DNA of 64,000 nucleotides from GM7GCV1 sp965222065 (GCA_965222065.1 OZ244933.1:1798001-1862000); one strand, 5' to 3'. Positions 35,962-44,674 are shown, counted from the first letter of the stretch. Made by a program: numbers and translations. The notes: generated by a model from the letters alone, not told the origin.

Positions 35962-36990
35962 CTATTCCTGTGCTGTCGGGTTGGCGGAAGCGTTTTCGCC
36001 AGCTTCAGAAGGATTTACTGGCATGCCTGGCTGCAATTTTTGTAGCCCGTTGAGGATCAATCGATCTCCCGCTTCCAGGCCGCCAGAAACCAGCCATTTG
36101 TCATCAATTGCTCTACCGAGCGTCAGGTTTCTCGTTTCTACGGTATTGTTTTCGCCGACAACCAGCGCCGACGCGTTGCCGTCCACGCCCAGTGTGACTC
36201 CCCGCTGTGGTGCAAGGATGGCATCTCTAACTTGCCCGCTAACCATGGTTGCCCGAACAAACATACCGGGTAAGAGCACACCGTCTTCATTGGAAAATTC
36301 CGATCTGGTGGCCACCGTGCCGGTGCCAGCATCAACACTGGATTCGGAAAATTTCAACTGACCTACTTCGTCGTATTGGGTGCCATCTTCCAGTGTCAGC
36401 CAGACCTCTCTTGAGGCGTTAGAACCGGCTTGCTGCTTCAGGGAAATAATTTCTGTTGCCGGTCGCTGTACATCGACAAAAATAGGTGAGAGTTGTCGAA
36501 TAGTGGCCAGTGCCTGTGCTTGCTGGGCGGACACCAGAGCCCCTTCTGTCACCATTGAGCGACTGATTATTCCGGAAACCGGTGCCTTGATTTGGGTAAA
36601 GTCCAGATTGATTTGGGCTGTTTGAACAGCTGCTTCGGCGGCTTCCCGATTGGCTTGTGCCTGAAGCCAGGCCGCTTCGGCGTCATCAAAGTCTTGCTGG
36701 CTGACAGTGCCCGACGATACCAGTTTGCGCATACGGTCCGCCCGCAGCTCTGCAGCGTGCTCGTTGGCAGAAGCCACTGCAAGCTGACCCCTGGCGTTGG
36801 CCAGCTGTGCTTCGTAAATGGCCGGGTCTATCTGATACAGCGGCTGACCGGCTTCAACATAACTCCCTTCCTCGAACTGGCGCTCCAGGATAATCCCGTT
36901 CACCTGGGGGCGTATTTCCGCAGTACGAATAGAAGATACACGGCCAACAAGTGTGCTTTTCAGTTCCACATCCTCGGGTTGTATCCTGAC
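35962..36990 (-). pseudogene. AcrA/MexA-type periplasmic adaptor, 5' end removed by an IS
   Basis: From the IS boundary inward the frame reads VRIQPEDVELKSTLVGRV and on to a normal end, aligning with AcrA from its mature N-terminal strand (TVKTEPLQITTELPGRT...). The barrel-sandwich, hairpin and beta-barrel parts are intact (AEIRPQVNGIIL, YQIDPA, KAPVSGIISRS, LPGMFVRA). The signal peptide and lipoprotein cysteine, about 45 residues, are missing. A GTG at 36969 would allow a 335-residue product, but without export it cannot work in the periplasm. Upstream in frame is a TGA inside the IS. The pump is therefore probably orphaned. Confidence 0.85.
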
Positions 36991-37050
36991 TGTATGTCGT
37001 CAAACAAAGTTGGACACATGGCGTCCTGATTTAAGAGAGGGTTTGACTCA

Positions 37051-38040
37051 TCAGGTTAGTACTCTCTGTTGGCGAGCATAGTGGATTTGTTTACGCATCG
37101 CCAAGGTGTTTTGTTTAATCATCTCTCGCTCTCTCAGTATGGCTTCTCCCCGCCCATAGAACACATCTGCCGGTGTCAGGTTGTCCAGCGATTCATGATA
37201 CCGCTCATGGTTGTAATAGCTGACAAACCGCTGAAGGTGTTCTTCCAGTTCACCAGGCAAATAATAGTTATTCAACAGGATCTGGTTCTTCATGGATCGA
37301 TGCCAGCGTTCAATCTTGCCTTGCGTCTGCGGGTGATAGGGCCTGCCACGGGTATGCGTCATATGCTGACTGCCCAGATACTCCGCCAACTCGACGGAAA
37401 TATAGCAAGGACCGTTATCACTCAACAGTCTGGGTTTGTGCCGCACCTGAACCTGATCCAGCTCCGTGAAGTCCAGCGCATCATTCAGGGTATCCATGAC
37501 ATCCCCTGCACTCATGGACTGGCAGAGTCGCCAGGACACAATGAACCGGGAGTAATCGTCTAACACGGTGGACAGGTAATACCAGCCCCAGCCAATGATT
37601 TTGAAGTAGGTAAAATCCGTCTGCCAGAGTTCATTCACCCGGGTACTGGGATGGCTAAACTGGTCACTGGCCTGCATCAGCAGATACGCGGGACTGGTGA
37701 TCAGGTCCTGCGCCTTTAACAGCCGGTAGACACTGGATTCCGAGACAAAATAGCCTTGGGTATCCGTGTAGGTCACCGCCAGCTCCCTGGGAGACATGGC
37801 AGGCTGATCCAGCGCCAGCTCAATCAGGGCATCCCGATGACTCTGGCCGATCCGGTTCCAGGGTTCTGAATCCGGTTTGCGATCCTCCAGTCCATCCAAC
37901 CCCTCATCCTCGTAGCGCTTTAACCAGCCGTAGAAAGTGGAACGGTGGATGCCCAGCCGATCCAGTGTCTGGCGCACCGATAAACTGGATTGAGTGACCA
38001 GTTGAATGATCTCGTACTTTTCCGAAGCGCGATATCTCAT
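37051..38040 (-). CDS. IS3-family transposase OrfB
   Basis: A 329-residue DDE integrase-type transposase. Helix-turn-helix region LGIHRSTFYGWLKRY at the start, then the catalytic core: first Asp in WQTDFTYF, second in LSDNGPCYIS, and Glu in HPQTQGKIERWHRS. It overlaps orfA by four bases (ATGA) and is open upstream in frame to the slippery site, so a fused OrfAB product can be made. No disruption is seen, so the element may be active. Confidence 0.9.
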   Translation of the reverse strand: MRYRASEKYEIIQLVTQSSLSVRQTLDRLGIHRSTFYGWLKRYEDEGLDGLEDRKPDSEPWNRIGQSHRDALIELALDQPAMSPRELAVTYTDTQGYFVSESSVYRLLKAQDLITSPAYLLMQASDQFSHPSTRVNELWQTDFTYFKIIGWGWYYLSTVLDDYSRFIVSWRLCQSMSAGDVMDTLNDALDFTELDQVQVRHKPRLLSDNGPCYISVELAEYLGSQHMTHTRGRPYHPQTQGKIERWHRSMKNQILLNNYYLPGELEEHLQRFVSYYNHERYHESLDNLTPADVFYGRGEAILREREMIKQNTLAMRKQIHYARQQRVLT

Positions 38041-38399
38041 ATACCGTCTTCCCCATCCCCCAGCACGCTTTTTTTCAAAAGCCGGTTTTCCAGTAACAAC
38101 TCCGCCAGCGTCTCTTTGAGCACAGTTGCCTCTGAACGCAGTTGCTTCACCTCATCCGAGGTCGCTTCCCGGGCAGTATCACCGGCCAGACGTTTCTTGC
38201 CTGCCTCCAAAAACTCCTTGGACCAGCGGTAGTACACATTGGGATTAATACCTTCCCGGCGACAGAGTTCAGCAATACTGTCCTCGCCTCGAAGACCATC
38301 CAATACAATGCGGATTTTCTCTTCGGAAGAATACTGCTTGCGGGTGGCTCGACGGATATCTCGAACGGTTTTTTCAGAAGGGCTTTTGGTCGTCATCAT
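38037..38399 (-). CDS. IS3-family transposase OrfA
   Basis: A 120-residue DNA-binding protein with the IS3 OrfA helix-turn-helix (YSSEEKIRIVLDGLRGEDSIAELCRREGINPNVYYRWSKEF pattern) and a leucine-zipper-like end (LRSEATVLKETLAELLLENRLLKK). It recognises the element ends and forms the N-terminal part of the OrfAB transposase after frameshifting. Confidence 0.9.
   Translation of the reverse strand: MMTTKSPSEKTVRDIRRATRKQYSSEEKIRIVLDGLRGEDSIAELCRREGINPNVYYRWSKEFLEAGKKRLAGDTAREATSDEVKQLRSEATVLKETLAELLLENRLLKKSVLGDGEDGI
38068..38075 (-). promoter_or_regulatory. Programmed -1 frameshift site of the IS
   Basis: On the minus strand the last codons of orfA contain seven A followed by G. Slipping back one base there joins orfA to the orfB frame, giving KRAGGWGRRYMRYRASEK across the junction without a stop. 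This is the standard way IS3 elements make OrfAB. Confidence 0.75.
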
Positions 38400-38450
38400 C
38401 GTTTCCTCTTGGGTTAACGATGAGCCAAAACCCTCTCTTAGACAATCAGC

Positions 38451-38831
38451 CTATTTGGTCCACTTTGTGATGACGGGATACAGTATACTTAGGAGGCGTT
38501 GCTTGCCATCTAGCACTATATAGGAGCCTCTCCTATCCCTTGATTCGGCAAGAACTATTTGTGGGATAGGCAATCCTATAATTAGAGACTCTATGAACTT
38601 GCTTTTACGCTTATTGTCCCACGCTTCTCGACGTTGAAAGTCAGGATCTAGCTGAATATTCCCTTTATTGATTTGATTGATGATTGTTTCAGTAGTCCAG
38701 TCATTGCCGCTAACAGCAGCTCCTGAGAAGTCTCTTGGATTTATTTTCCCAATATCTTCATCAGTCTCTAATTGAGATTCATATTCTGTGAACTCTGAAT
38801 CCATCAGGTCATCTTCACTCAACTGATTCAC
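38451..38831 (-). pseudogene. DUF262 (GmrS-like) protein, cut off by the IS
   Basis: About 115 native residues remain, with the DUF262 motifs LDPDFQRREAW and VLDGKQRL (equivalent to PxFQR and DGQQR). The frame then crosses the IS end at 38482 and stops after nine IS-encoded residues. Whole DUF262 proteins are typically several hundred residues. GmrS-type domains belong to type IV restriction enzymes against modified DNA. GGAGG lies eight bases before a TTG at 38822, a better start than the GTG at 38831. It follows the OLD-family gene on the same strand by about 130 bases. Confidence 0.8.
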
Positions 38832-38958
38832 CTCCGATAAAATTTTGAATCACAGTCTGATCCTACATACCCTATTTGAGTGGAGCCATACTGGATAGAA
38901 CATCATTGTAAACATTTAATAGCTTTATAGTTACTTAGGGCTAGAGCCTAACTGTAAG

Positions 38959-40674
38959 CTAATCTAGATAATTCCATTTTCTGATCTCTGTACATAACTC
39001 AGTCAACCTTTGCTCAAGATCAAATGATGGGAAGACATTATGCTTATCCATCTCTGATGCCATTTTTTCTGCAAGAAGAGCTTTCCTTTTCATCTCTCGC
39101 CTTCCAAGGCCTTTTTTACATTTATCAAGCTGGTCAAATAAAGAAGAGTATTGCGCTATTTCCTTTAAGTTAGAACCTTCTAACGTATTTACCAGATCCA
39201 CAGTTAAATAGTTTTCAATTTCCTTGCCTTTAGTTATCCAGCAATAGCCTGCATTCTTTCTAAACTCTTCTTGTATCCTTTTTTTTGTCTGGTTGATGGG
39301 TTTTTGCTTTGAGTTTTTATCGCTGTCAATCAAGATTGCGGCTTTTCTGTTTATGTTTAAGATAGAAATAGATTTTTTAAATTCCTTTTCATTGCTTGCG
39401 CTTAGGTGGGAAAGTAGTCGGCCACCATAAAACATGATTTGATAATGTGTTCCTTCTTTTAGTTGACCATCTGTAGCTATCTCAATCCATCTATTTAGAT
39501 ATATTCGATCAGAAGGACCTTCGACCCAGATAATACCGTTTGCCTGTAAAATATCACTTGCGCGAACATCCAAATCATCTAAGACACCGTTGTTATCAAT
39601 ATAAGTTTTAACGGCCCGAGTCGTTGAAACCCCGTCACTTTGAGTAACATGAATGATTTGTGCATCTTCTCTTCTACTGAACTGATCAATGAGTACATTC
39701 GAATGTGTTGTCATGAAGTAGCTGAAGTTATGAGTTTGAGAATGCTGGTAGATAAACTCACTCAATCTTCTAAGTAGGGATGGATGTATATTATTCTCGA
39801 TTTCTTCGAACCCAAATATATAGTCGCTTAGTGGTTTTTCCTGGACTTTTGGAATAAGAATTAAATTTGCCAAAACTATTATCACTGTCTTAAGACCGCT
39901 TCCTGAACTGGATAGCGAAATCTGGCCTTTAGTTTCCTCTTCTAAGTAGATCTCCCAAGATCCTTTGTCCTTGTCTAATTGGCAAACAAGGTCACTAAAA
40001 TGTGCATCTTGTGCAAAAATTTGATTTAGAGCATTTAAAATATCTTTTTTTACTAGGTTGCTATCAAGTGTTCTCCAATTTAGAAATCGTTGGATGGTTC
40101 TTGTTGTGTATGATCCGTCAGCTTTGATATTTATTTCTGAGGCGTCGTCTGATTCTGGCCGTATATCACGCTCTGCCAAAATTCTTCTGAAGATTTTTCC
40201 TTTAAATGGTATCCCTATCTGATTACAAAGTACGTCAGAATATAGTTGCCCGCTTGAGGGGCCTCCTGAGTTAGCAAGTCTAGGCCTTAGATCTTCATCA
40301 GCACATTCAACAAACTCAACTCCATTGGTTGTCGCTTTAAATGTTATTGATCTGCCAACAAGTAACTTTCCATATGTGCCGTGATTAGTGCTTATGACTC
40401 CGCCGCTAACATTGTCTCTAAATACAGCTTTTACATGCTTTTCCTCAATCGTGACAGTAAAAGTGAGTTCAGGAGGTTTGTTTAATTCTCGCCAGGTAGC
40501 TTTATCAAACCGAGGTTTTTCTTGTGTAGCTACTTCAATTAGATCAAGGAGTGCGGACTTGCCAGAGTTGTTTCTTCCAATAACCAGGTTTACAAGCTTA
40601 ATTTCATCAAAGCCTTGGAAATCCTTGAAGCATTTGTATCCTTGGACTTTTAGTGACGTTTCAAGCATATACAA
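38959..40674 (-). CDS. OLD-family ATPase with TOPRIM nuclease domain
   Basis: A 571-residue protein. ABC-type ATPase half: Walker A GRNNSGKS at 33-40, signature LSSSGSGLKT at about 254-263, Walker B FGFEEIENNIHP at 287-298 and the switch His324. TOPRIM half: Glu385 in WVEGPSDR, Asp450 and Asp452 in LIDSDKNS, and KGKEIENYL. This is the layout of class 1 OLD nucleases, a frequent anti-phage group (P2 Old, GajA of Gabija). No helicase gene gajB is beside it. It begins 22 bases after the integrase stop, is A+T rich and uses codons unlike the core genes, so it is a probable defence cargo of the island. Confidence 0.85.
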   Translation of the reverse strand: MYMLETSLKVQGYKCFKDFQGFDEIKLVNLVIGRNNSGKSALLDLIEVATQEKPRFDKATWRELNKPPELTFTVTIEEKHVKAVFRDNVSGGVISTNHGTYGKLLVGRSITFKATTNGVEFVECADEDLRPRLANSGGPSSGQLYSDVLCNQIGIPFKGKIFRRILAERDIRPESDDASEINIKADGSYTTRTIQRFLNWRTLDSNLVKKDILNALNQIFAQDAHFSDLVCQLDKDKGSWEIYLEEETKGQISLSSSGSGLKTVIIVLANLILIPKVQEKPLSDYIFGFEEIENNIHPSLLRRLSEFIYQHSQTHNFSYFMTTHSNVLIDQFSRREDAQIIHVTQSDGVSTTRAVKTYIDNNGVLDDLDVRASDILQANGIIWVEGPSDRIYLNRWIEIATDGQLKEGTHYQIMFYGGRLLSHLSASNEKEFKKSISILNINRKAAILIDSDKNSKQKPINQTKKRIQEEFRKNAGYCWITKGKEIENYLTVDLVNTLEGSNLKEIAQYSSLFDQLDKCKKGLGRREMKRKALLAEKMASEMDKHNVFPSFDLEQRLTELCTEIRKWNYLD

Positions 40675-40696
40675 ACTTCCTTTTAAATAGATTGCT

Positions 40697-41794
40697 CTAT
40701 GGCGTGAACGTTGAGCCTATCCATCGGGCGTATACTTTTCTAATCATGCCCCAGTCTTTATGTCCTAATTGTGTTGCAAGCCAAGTTGGATCCTTTCCTA
40801 TTGTAAGCATGTGTGAAGCGAAAGTGTGTCTGGTTTGATAAGGGTTCCTATATTTAACTTTAGCCTTATTTAGCGCCGGTATCCAAATTCTTCTACGAAT
40901 TCTTTGATCGTTTTTCCATGGCTCTTTGTGTAGTGGGTCAAGAAAGACCACATCATGAAACCGATTTGCTCTTCTCTGTGATTCCAAAGCTGATCTAGAT
41001 GACTCGTTCAATTCAACAGTCCGGTAGCCGGATTTTGTTTTTGTCGTTTTTAAGTGACCACCAACTTTAGCTTGTCGCACATAGATTCTATTTTTTTTGA
41101 AATCGACGTCTTTCCATTCGAGAGCTATTAATTCGCTAGTGCGCAGACCTGACCAAAAGGCGAATTGAATCAGATTTTTTTCTTGTCCTTTCAGCTGGCG
41201 AAGAATTGCATTGATTTCTTTTAGTGTGAAAGGCTCGGGTTCACGGGGTTCGGTAGTTAAGTTTTTGATTCGAGCCATTGGATTGGAATCAATGATTTCG
41301 TTTGCGAAAGCCTCCTTATAGGCAAGTCGTAAAGGGATAAGAATATTATTGATTCGTTTGTTTGAGATTTTGAGAGTGGAAATCCATTCACGTACATGGA
41401 CAGGCTTAAGTTCGGATAGTTTTAAATGGCCAAACGCCGGAATCAGATGGTGATAAACAGCGCTACCATAATCACTAACAGTTGAGCGTTGGGCGGTTCG
41501 TTGCTTTTGAACAAGCAAATCTTTCAATTGTTGTTCAATAGTAATGCGGTCGCCGGTTCTGGATTCTTCTTCGGCAATTTTTGATCGACTATTAGGAAAA
41601 TGCTTCAAGTAATCGAATGTGCCGGCAGCTATTTCCCAGCGAATCATTGCTAGCTTATCGGACGCTTGCTGCAAGATGGTATTTGTAATCCTAGGACCGA
41701 TATAGATCGACTCACGACAACGGCGATCGCGATAAGGAAAACTCAATACGATGCTATTTCCCCGGACACTTACGCCGGGATACCCCTCTGCCAT
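40697..41794 (-). CDS. int: Tyrosine-recombinase integrase
   Basis: A 365-residue phage-type integrase. An N-terminal arm-binding domain of the DUF3596 type (about 1-65) precedes a SAM-like core-binding domain (about 85-180) and the catalytic domain: Arg218 in SGLRTSEL, Lys near 252, Arg322-His323 in TRHTFASHML, His345 in LGHKDW and nucleophile Tyr355 in VYARW. The first histidine of HxxR is Tyr319, a known variation. It overlaps the AlpA-like gene by 25 bases. It presumably integrates the element at the 3' end of ssrA. Confidence 0.92.
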   Translation of the reverse strand: MAEGYPGVSVRGNSIVLSFPYRDRRCRESIYIGPRITNTILQQASDKLAMIRWEIAAGTFDYLKHFPNSRSKIAEEESRTGDRITIEQQLKDLLVQKQRTAQRSTVSDYGSAVYHHLIPAFGHLKLSELKPVHVREWISTLKISNKRINNILIPLRLAYKEAFANEIIDSNPMARIKNLTTEPREPEPFTLKEINAILRQLKGQEKNLIQFAFWSGLRTSELIALEWKDVDFKKNRIYVRQAKVGGHLKTTKTKSGYRTVELNESSRSALESQRRANRFHDVVFLDPLHKEPWKNDQRIRRRIWIPALNKAKVKYRNPYQTRHTFASHMLTIGKDPTWLATQLGHKDWGMIRKVYARWIGSTFTP

Positions 41795-41955
41795 TCCCTT
41801 GCCTTCTCTATAACAATAAAGATTCGTCCATTTGGCGATTTAGTGAAGTGGTAATTTAGTCGCCATTGGCCTTTTTTGATCAGGGCGCGAATTGCGTTGA
41901 CTGACATTCCTGATAGTTCAGAAAACTTTTTCACGGTGACAAGTGGCTCATTCAT
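41770..41955 (-). CDS. AlpA/excisionase-like DNA-binding protein
   Basis: A 61-residue protein from the ATG at 41955, beginning MNEPLVTVKKFSELSGMSVNAIRALIKKGQW, a winged-helix MerR/AlpA-like pattern, then FTKSPNGRIFIVIEKAREW. Small proteins like this act as excisionases or activators of the integrase in phage satellites and P2/P4-like elements. It overlaps the gene before it by eight bases and int by 25. Confidence 0.75.
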   Translation of the reverse strand: MNEPLVTVKKFSELSGMSVNAIRALIKKGQWRLNYHFTKSPNGRIFIVIEKAREWQRGIPA

Positions 41956-42313
41956 TTTCGATGTACCCCTTGTTCTCAACTTTCTTGCGGCCCATTACTA
42001 CATCCCAAAAGGCCCCAATTCTTTCCGTTACTTCGAATCCAATATTTCTAGAGCTTTGTGGTGTTTTATCAGGACATACGTCCTGAAATTTGAGGCCTAA
42101 GATTTTCTCGTATTTTTTATATGTTGATGGGCTATGGATAACGCGTAGCACCCGCCAACCAATATGTTGACCCACTATCAAGGCGCCTAGTGCTGATTCA
42201 AGAGTTGGTCCCTGGCCGCTATATGTACGGATTTTCTCAAGTACAATTCTTTCTTGTTCATCCGTAAGCTTGACCAAGGGAGGCTTTAATTCAGGTCGTT
42301 TTTTCTTAGTCAT
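41948..42313 (-). CDS. Island protein of unknown function, 121 residues
   Basis: Not recognised. The protein is basic at both ends (MTKKKRPELKPPLVK; GRKKVENKGY) with a helical middle (LTDEQERIVLEKIRTY, LESALGALIVGQHIGWRVLRVI). No signal peptide, membrane helix or metal motif. It sits between two other island genes, overlapping the AlpA-like gene, and probably belongs to their transcript. A replication or immunity accessory is possible. Confidence 0.6.
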   Translation of the reverse strand: MTKKKRPELKPPLVKLTDEQERIVLEKIRTYSGQGPTLESALGALIVGQHIGWRVLRVIHSPSTYKKYEKILGLKFQDVCPDKTPQSSRNIGFEVTERIGAFWDVVMGRKKVENKGYIENE

Positions 42314-42351
42314 TAGTTTATTCTCAAATTAACTAGTTACTATCATAAGCA

Positions 42352-42612
42352 CTAGTTATTTTCAGAGTCAATATCTGGGAGAATAAAATATCTCTCCTCA
42401 AATTCACGCTTGGTGGCTTGCTCAAGATAATCTGGGAAGCGAATCACAATCTCGATCTCCTCATTGATATCCAGAAACCCGGAAACAATGCCCAGATAGC
42501 TAATGTCCAGATCATCAATGACCGCTTCAAATTCTTTATGGGCAACAATCAATCCCATGAGTGCTAATGCGCCGTCTTGGTCGTAGGTAAGTTTTTCTGC
42601 TATTTCGATCAT
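42352..42612 (-). CDS. Island protein of unknown function, 86 residues, acidic
   Basis: Not recognised. It is strongly acidic (EIAEKLTYDQ, EAVIDDLDISYLG, DINEEIEIVIRF, LPDIDSENN) with alternating hydrophobic residues suggesting a small alpha-beta fold. Acidic small proteins in mobile elements are often DNA mimics or inhibitors, but nothing specific supports that here. It lies between the rep gene and the next unknown gene. Confidence 0.55.
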   Translation of the reverse strand: MIEIAEKLTYDQDGALALMGLIVAHKEFEAVIDDLDISYLGIVSGFLDINEEIEIVIRFPDYLEQATKREFEERYFILPDIDSENN

Positions 42613-42687
42613 TTTTTAAGGTCTTTAATTAGTTAGTACAGTTATTTACACAAGTCCGAGAGGCGCGCCGCGCCAGTGCATACGCAC

Positions 42688-44262
42688 TTATGGCGGCGGC
42701 TGCGCCTGCCTCATCTCAATCTTGAATCGTTTGTTTCTGGTACAGATTTCTGTGGTGCCTGATTGAAGGCCAACAAGCTTTGGTTTGCTTCGGTAACCAT
42801 GAATGGTCTTTCTGGGAATTAACTCGCCTGTATCCAGATCAACTTCCGTGGGCGTTTCATAGACAGGCCTGATAGGTCGAGAATTAACACGCATTTGATC
42901 ACTGCACATCATGAGACAGAATGACGCCCAATCTGATGAATCTGCGGCCCTTCGTGCCTCCTCGATCGCATCTCCCTCGTCATTTCTCAGGCGCCGCAGT
43001 TCTCGCCAGACAGTGACACTAGGGCCGCCAATTTGTTGGAACTGACGAATGTCGTAGATTCTGGCCCATGCTTCAATTTTTGAAGCAGCCTTTTCAGAAT
43101 CCTCCCCATATAGGTCTTTATCCAGATACGCGCCATCAATGTTTTTTGAGATGTATTTGGCGATATACCCCGAGGCGGTTCCCTTGTTGGGATCAATCTG
43201 TACCCGCTTAAATCTCTGTTTATCTGCCCCTTTTTCATCCCGATCTTTGCGAAGAGTGTAATAACGGATGATTGAAGCCATTTCTTCTGCTTGCTCAGGT
43301 GGGACAAACAAAAGAAGGTGCCAATGCGGGGTGCCATCATGGTGAGGTTCAACCACTCTAAATCCGTATGGCCGAATTTCCCTTCGGTTCAGCTCGGCAC
43401 GAATTAAGCGCCAGACATGGCACAGATACTCATGGGCTTCCTTGGGGGTAGTGCCATCAAATTTGGGGTTACGCTTTCCGTTCTTCCGATGTGAGTGCAT
43501 TCGGCTTGGCGTGGTCATGGTGTAGAACTCACCTCCGTGACCACAGGTTGAAGCGACTTCTTCAAAGCCACGAATTCGAACCATGAGTTCAGCGCGGCGG
43601 ATAGCTGGATTTGAAACAGTGTGTTCAGAAATTTCCCAAAGTGATCGCTCGTTGCCTTCTTCATCAATGGCTATATGAGATTCTAGGTATTTGCGAGATT
43701 CAGCCTTATCCCGCTGCCGCTTGTATAAAGCTGAATCACTGCAATAACTCGAGCGCATACTTTGCACTTGGCCAAGATCGCGACGAATGGACTCAATACG
43801 CTGCTTTTGTAGTTTCTGTATCTTCTTAAGCCACCATTTATAGTCGGCCAGTTTGTTCAAGGCAGGGACAAAGCCTTCATCCAAAGAGGGGGAGTCTATG
43901 GAATGTTCTTCAAGAATTTTGCTGCATCGTTGCCATGCGGCTTCTGCCTCAAGATTTACTGAGAGTTTTAAACAACGATTGGAAAGGTGGCGACTGTAAG
44001 CGCGGAGTTTTGAAGGTGCATCACTGAGATTCAACTCACCGATGAATAAAAGGTTGGACAGGGAAAGGAGCCTTCGATTGGCTTCTACATAAGTTTGCTC
44101 TTGGACAACCCGCAGATAATCGTGGCCAAGACTGAGCGCTATATCTGGGTGTTTAGAAAAGATCTTGCGCCGAAAATCGACACATTCCCGAGTTCCATAC
44201 GCGCCTAATTTGGCATCAATGTGTGCCAGATCTGCGCCAAATGTGGCACATATTTGCCACAT
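42688..44262 (-). CDS. Rolling-circle replication initiator, phage P2 gpA type
   Basis: A 524-residue protein with the HUH endonuclease layout of the Phage_GPA family. Seen: CGHGGEFYTMTTPSRMH (about residues 237-253), the metal HUH motif TPHWHLLLF (about 307-315) and the two-tyrosine motif GYIAKYISK (about 364-372). Such proteins nick one strand and start rolling-circle replication; P2 carries its origin inside this gene. The start is uncertain, since the first 30 codons contain inverted TGTGCCA/TGGCACA words that could be operator or origin. It reads away from ssrA and is the gene nearest the attachment site. Confidence 0.85.
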   Translation of the reverse strand: MWQICATFGADLAHIDAKLGAYGTRECVDFRRKIFSKHPDIALSLGHDYLRVVQEQTYVEANRRLLSLSNLLFIGELNLSDAPSKLRAYSRHLSNRCLKLSVNLEAEAAWQRCSKILEEHSIDSPSLDEGFVPALNKLADYKWWLKKIQKLQKQRIESIRRDLGQVQSMRSSYCSDSALYKRQRDKAESRKYLESHIAIDEEGNERSLWEISEHTVSNPAIRRAELMVRIRGFEEVASTCGHGGEFYTMTTPSRMHSHRKNGKRNPKFDGTTPKEAHEYLCHVWRLIRAELNRREIRPYGFRVVEPHHDGTPHWHLLLFVPPEQAEEMASIIRYYTLRKDRDEKGADKQRFKRVQIDPNKGTASGYIAKYISKNIDGAYLDKDLYGEDSEKAASKIEAWARIYDIRQFQQIGGPSVTVWRELRRLRNDEGDAIEEARRAADSSDWASFCLMMCSDQMRVNSRPIRPVYETPTEVDLDTGELIPRKTIHGYRSKPKLVGLQSGTTEICTRNKRFKIEMRQAQPPP

Positions 44263-44374
44263 TGGAGGACATTCTGGACTACTCGAGACAAGTTGTTCCG
44301 AGAAGCCAGAACCGGGAAAGCCTTTAGAATCAAGGCCTTCGGTGGTCTGGGGTAGTCCCCAGACTTTTCCAGTT

Positions 44375-44400
44375 TGGTGGAGGCGGCGGGAGTTGAACCC
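44375..44400 (-). other. Probable attachment site of the island (3' end of ssrA)
   Basis: The tmRNA T-arm and acceptor end are complete here, as expected when an integrase recreates the 3' end of its target. Sequence beyond base 44375 toward rep no longer resembles a tmRNA flank; a plus-strand hairpin GTCTGGGG/CCCCAGAC lies at 44345-44364. The matching second copy was not seen in the window. Confidence 0.5.
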
Positions 44401-44641
44401 GCGTCCGTCGATCCGCCACTACAGGCGCTACATGCTTAGCACCCTCTATTTATTTAGCCGCAAACAGCCCAAGGGTCAGGACGTTATTGGCGAGTTCGGC
44501 TTCATGTTTAACAGATCCGCGCCGAACGGACTTCACTGCGATCTTGTGAAATATGACACCTGAGCGAGGTTACTACCCGAAGGCGTTCACCTCTCCAGAC
44601 GCACAAGCACGGCTCTGGTCAGATGGCACTAAAGCTGGTTC

Positions 44642-44674
44642 TTAGGCAGCTAGTGCGTAGTTGTCGTCGTTGGC
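44642..44674 (-). CDS. tmRNA proteolysis tag ORF
   Basis: The resume codon GCC opens the frame ANDDNYALAA followed by TAA. It differs from the E. coli tag by one residue (Asp for Glu at position 4) and keeps the ALAA end recognised by ClpXP and ClpAP. Confidence 0.93.
   Translation of the reverse strand, partial: ANDDNYALAA

Larger units (their letters stand above)
36991..38482 (-). mobile_element. IS3-family insertion sequence
   Basis: 1492 bp, with imperfect terminal inverted repeats. The two ends read TGTATG-TCGTCA and TGTATCCCGTCA, and a second conserved block AAGAGAGGGTTT occurs 40-50 bases inside both ends. It encodes two overlapping frames, orfA and orfB, with a slippery heptamer. 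No target-site duplication is visible: left flank CCTGAC, right flank GTATAC. Different broken genes lie on the two sides, so the flanks were brought together by deletion or recombination. Confidence 0.85.
36991..44400. mobile_element. Integrated genetic element at ssrA (satellite-like genomic island), left end altered by IS
   Basis: Between the IS left end and the 3' end of ssrA lie, all on the minus strand, rep (P2 gpA type), two unknown genes, an AlpA-like gene, int, an OLD nuclease gene and a broken DUF262 gene. The segment is visibly richer in A+T than the flanking core genome, carries an integrase and adjoins tmRNA, a classical integration target. There are no capsid, portal, terminase or conjugation genes. 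The far attachment site was not found; it was probably lost with the IS-linked rearrangement. Confidence 0.8.

Noticed and set aside
36991..38482. Simple IS insertion with target-site duplication
   Set aside because: Flanks CCTGAC and GTATAC share no direct repeat, and the two broken genes on either side are unrelated.
38451..38831. A complete small DUF262 protein
   Set aside because: The frame ends inside the IS terminal repeat and covers only the first motifs of the family, so it is a fragment.
40697..40960. Second attachment site next to the integrase
   Set aside because: No copy of the tmRNA T-arm or CCA end was found near the integrase or before the IS.
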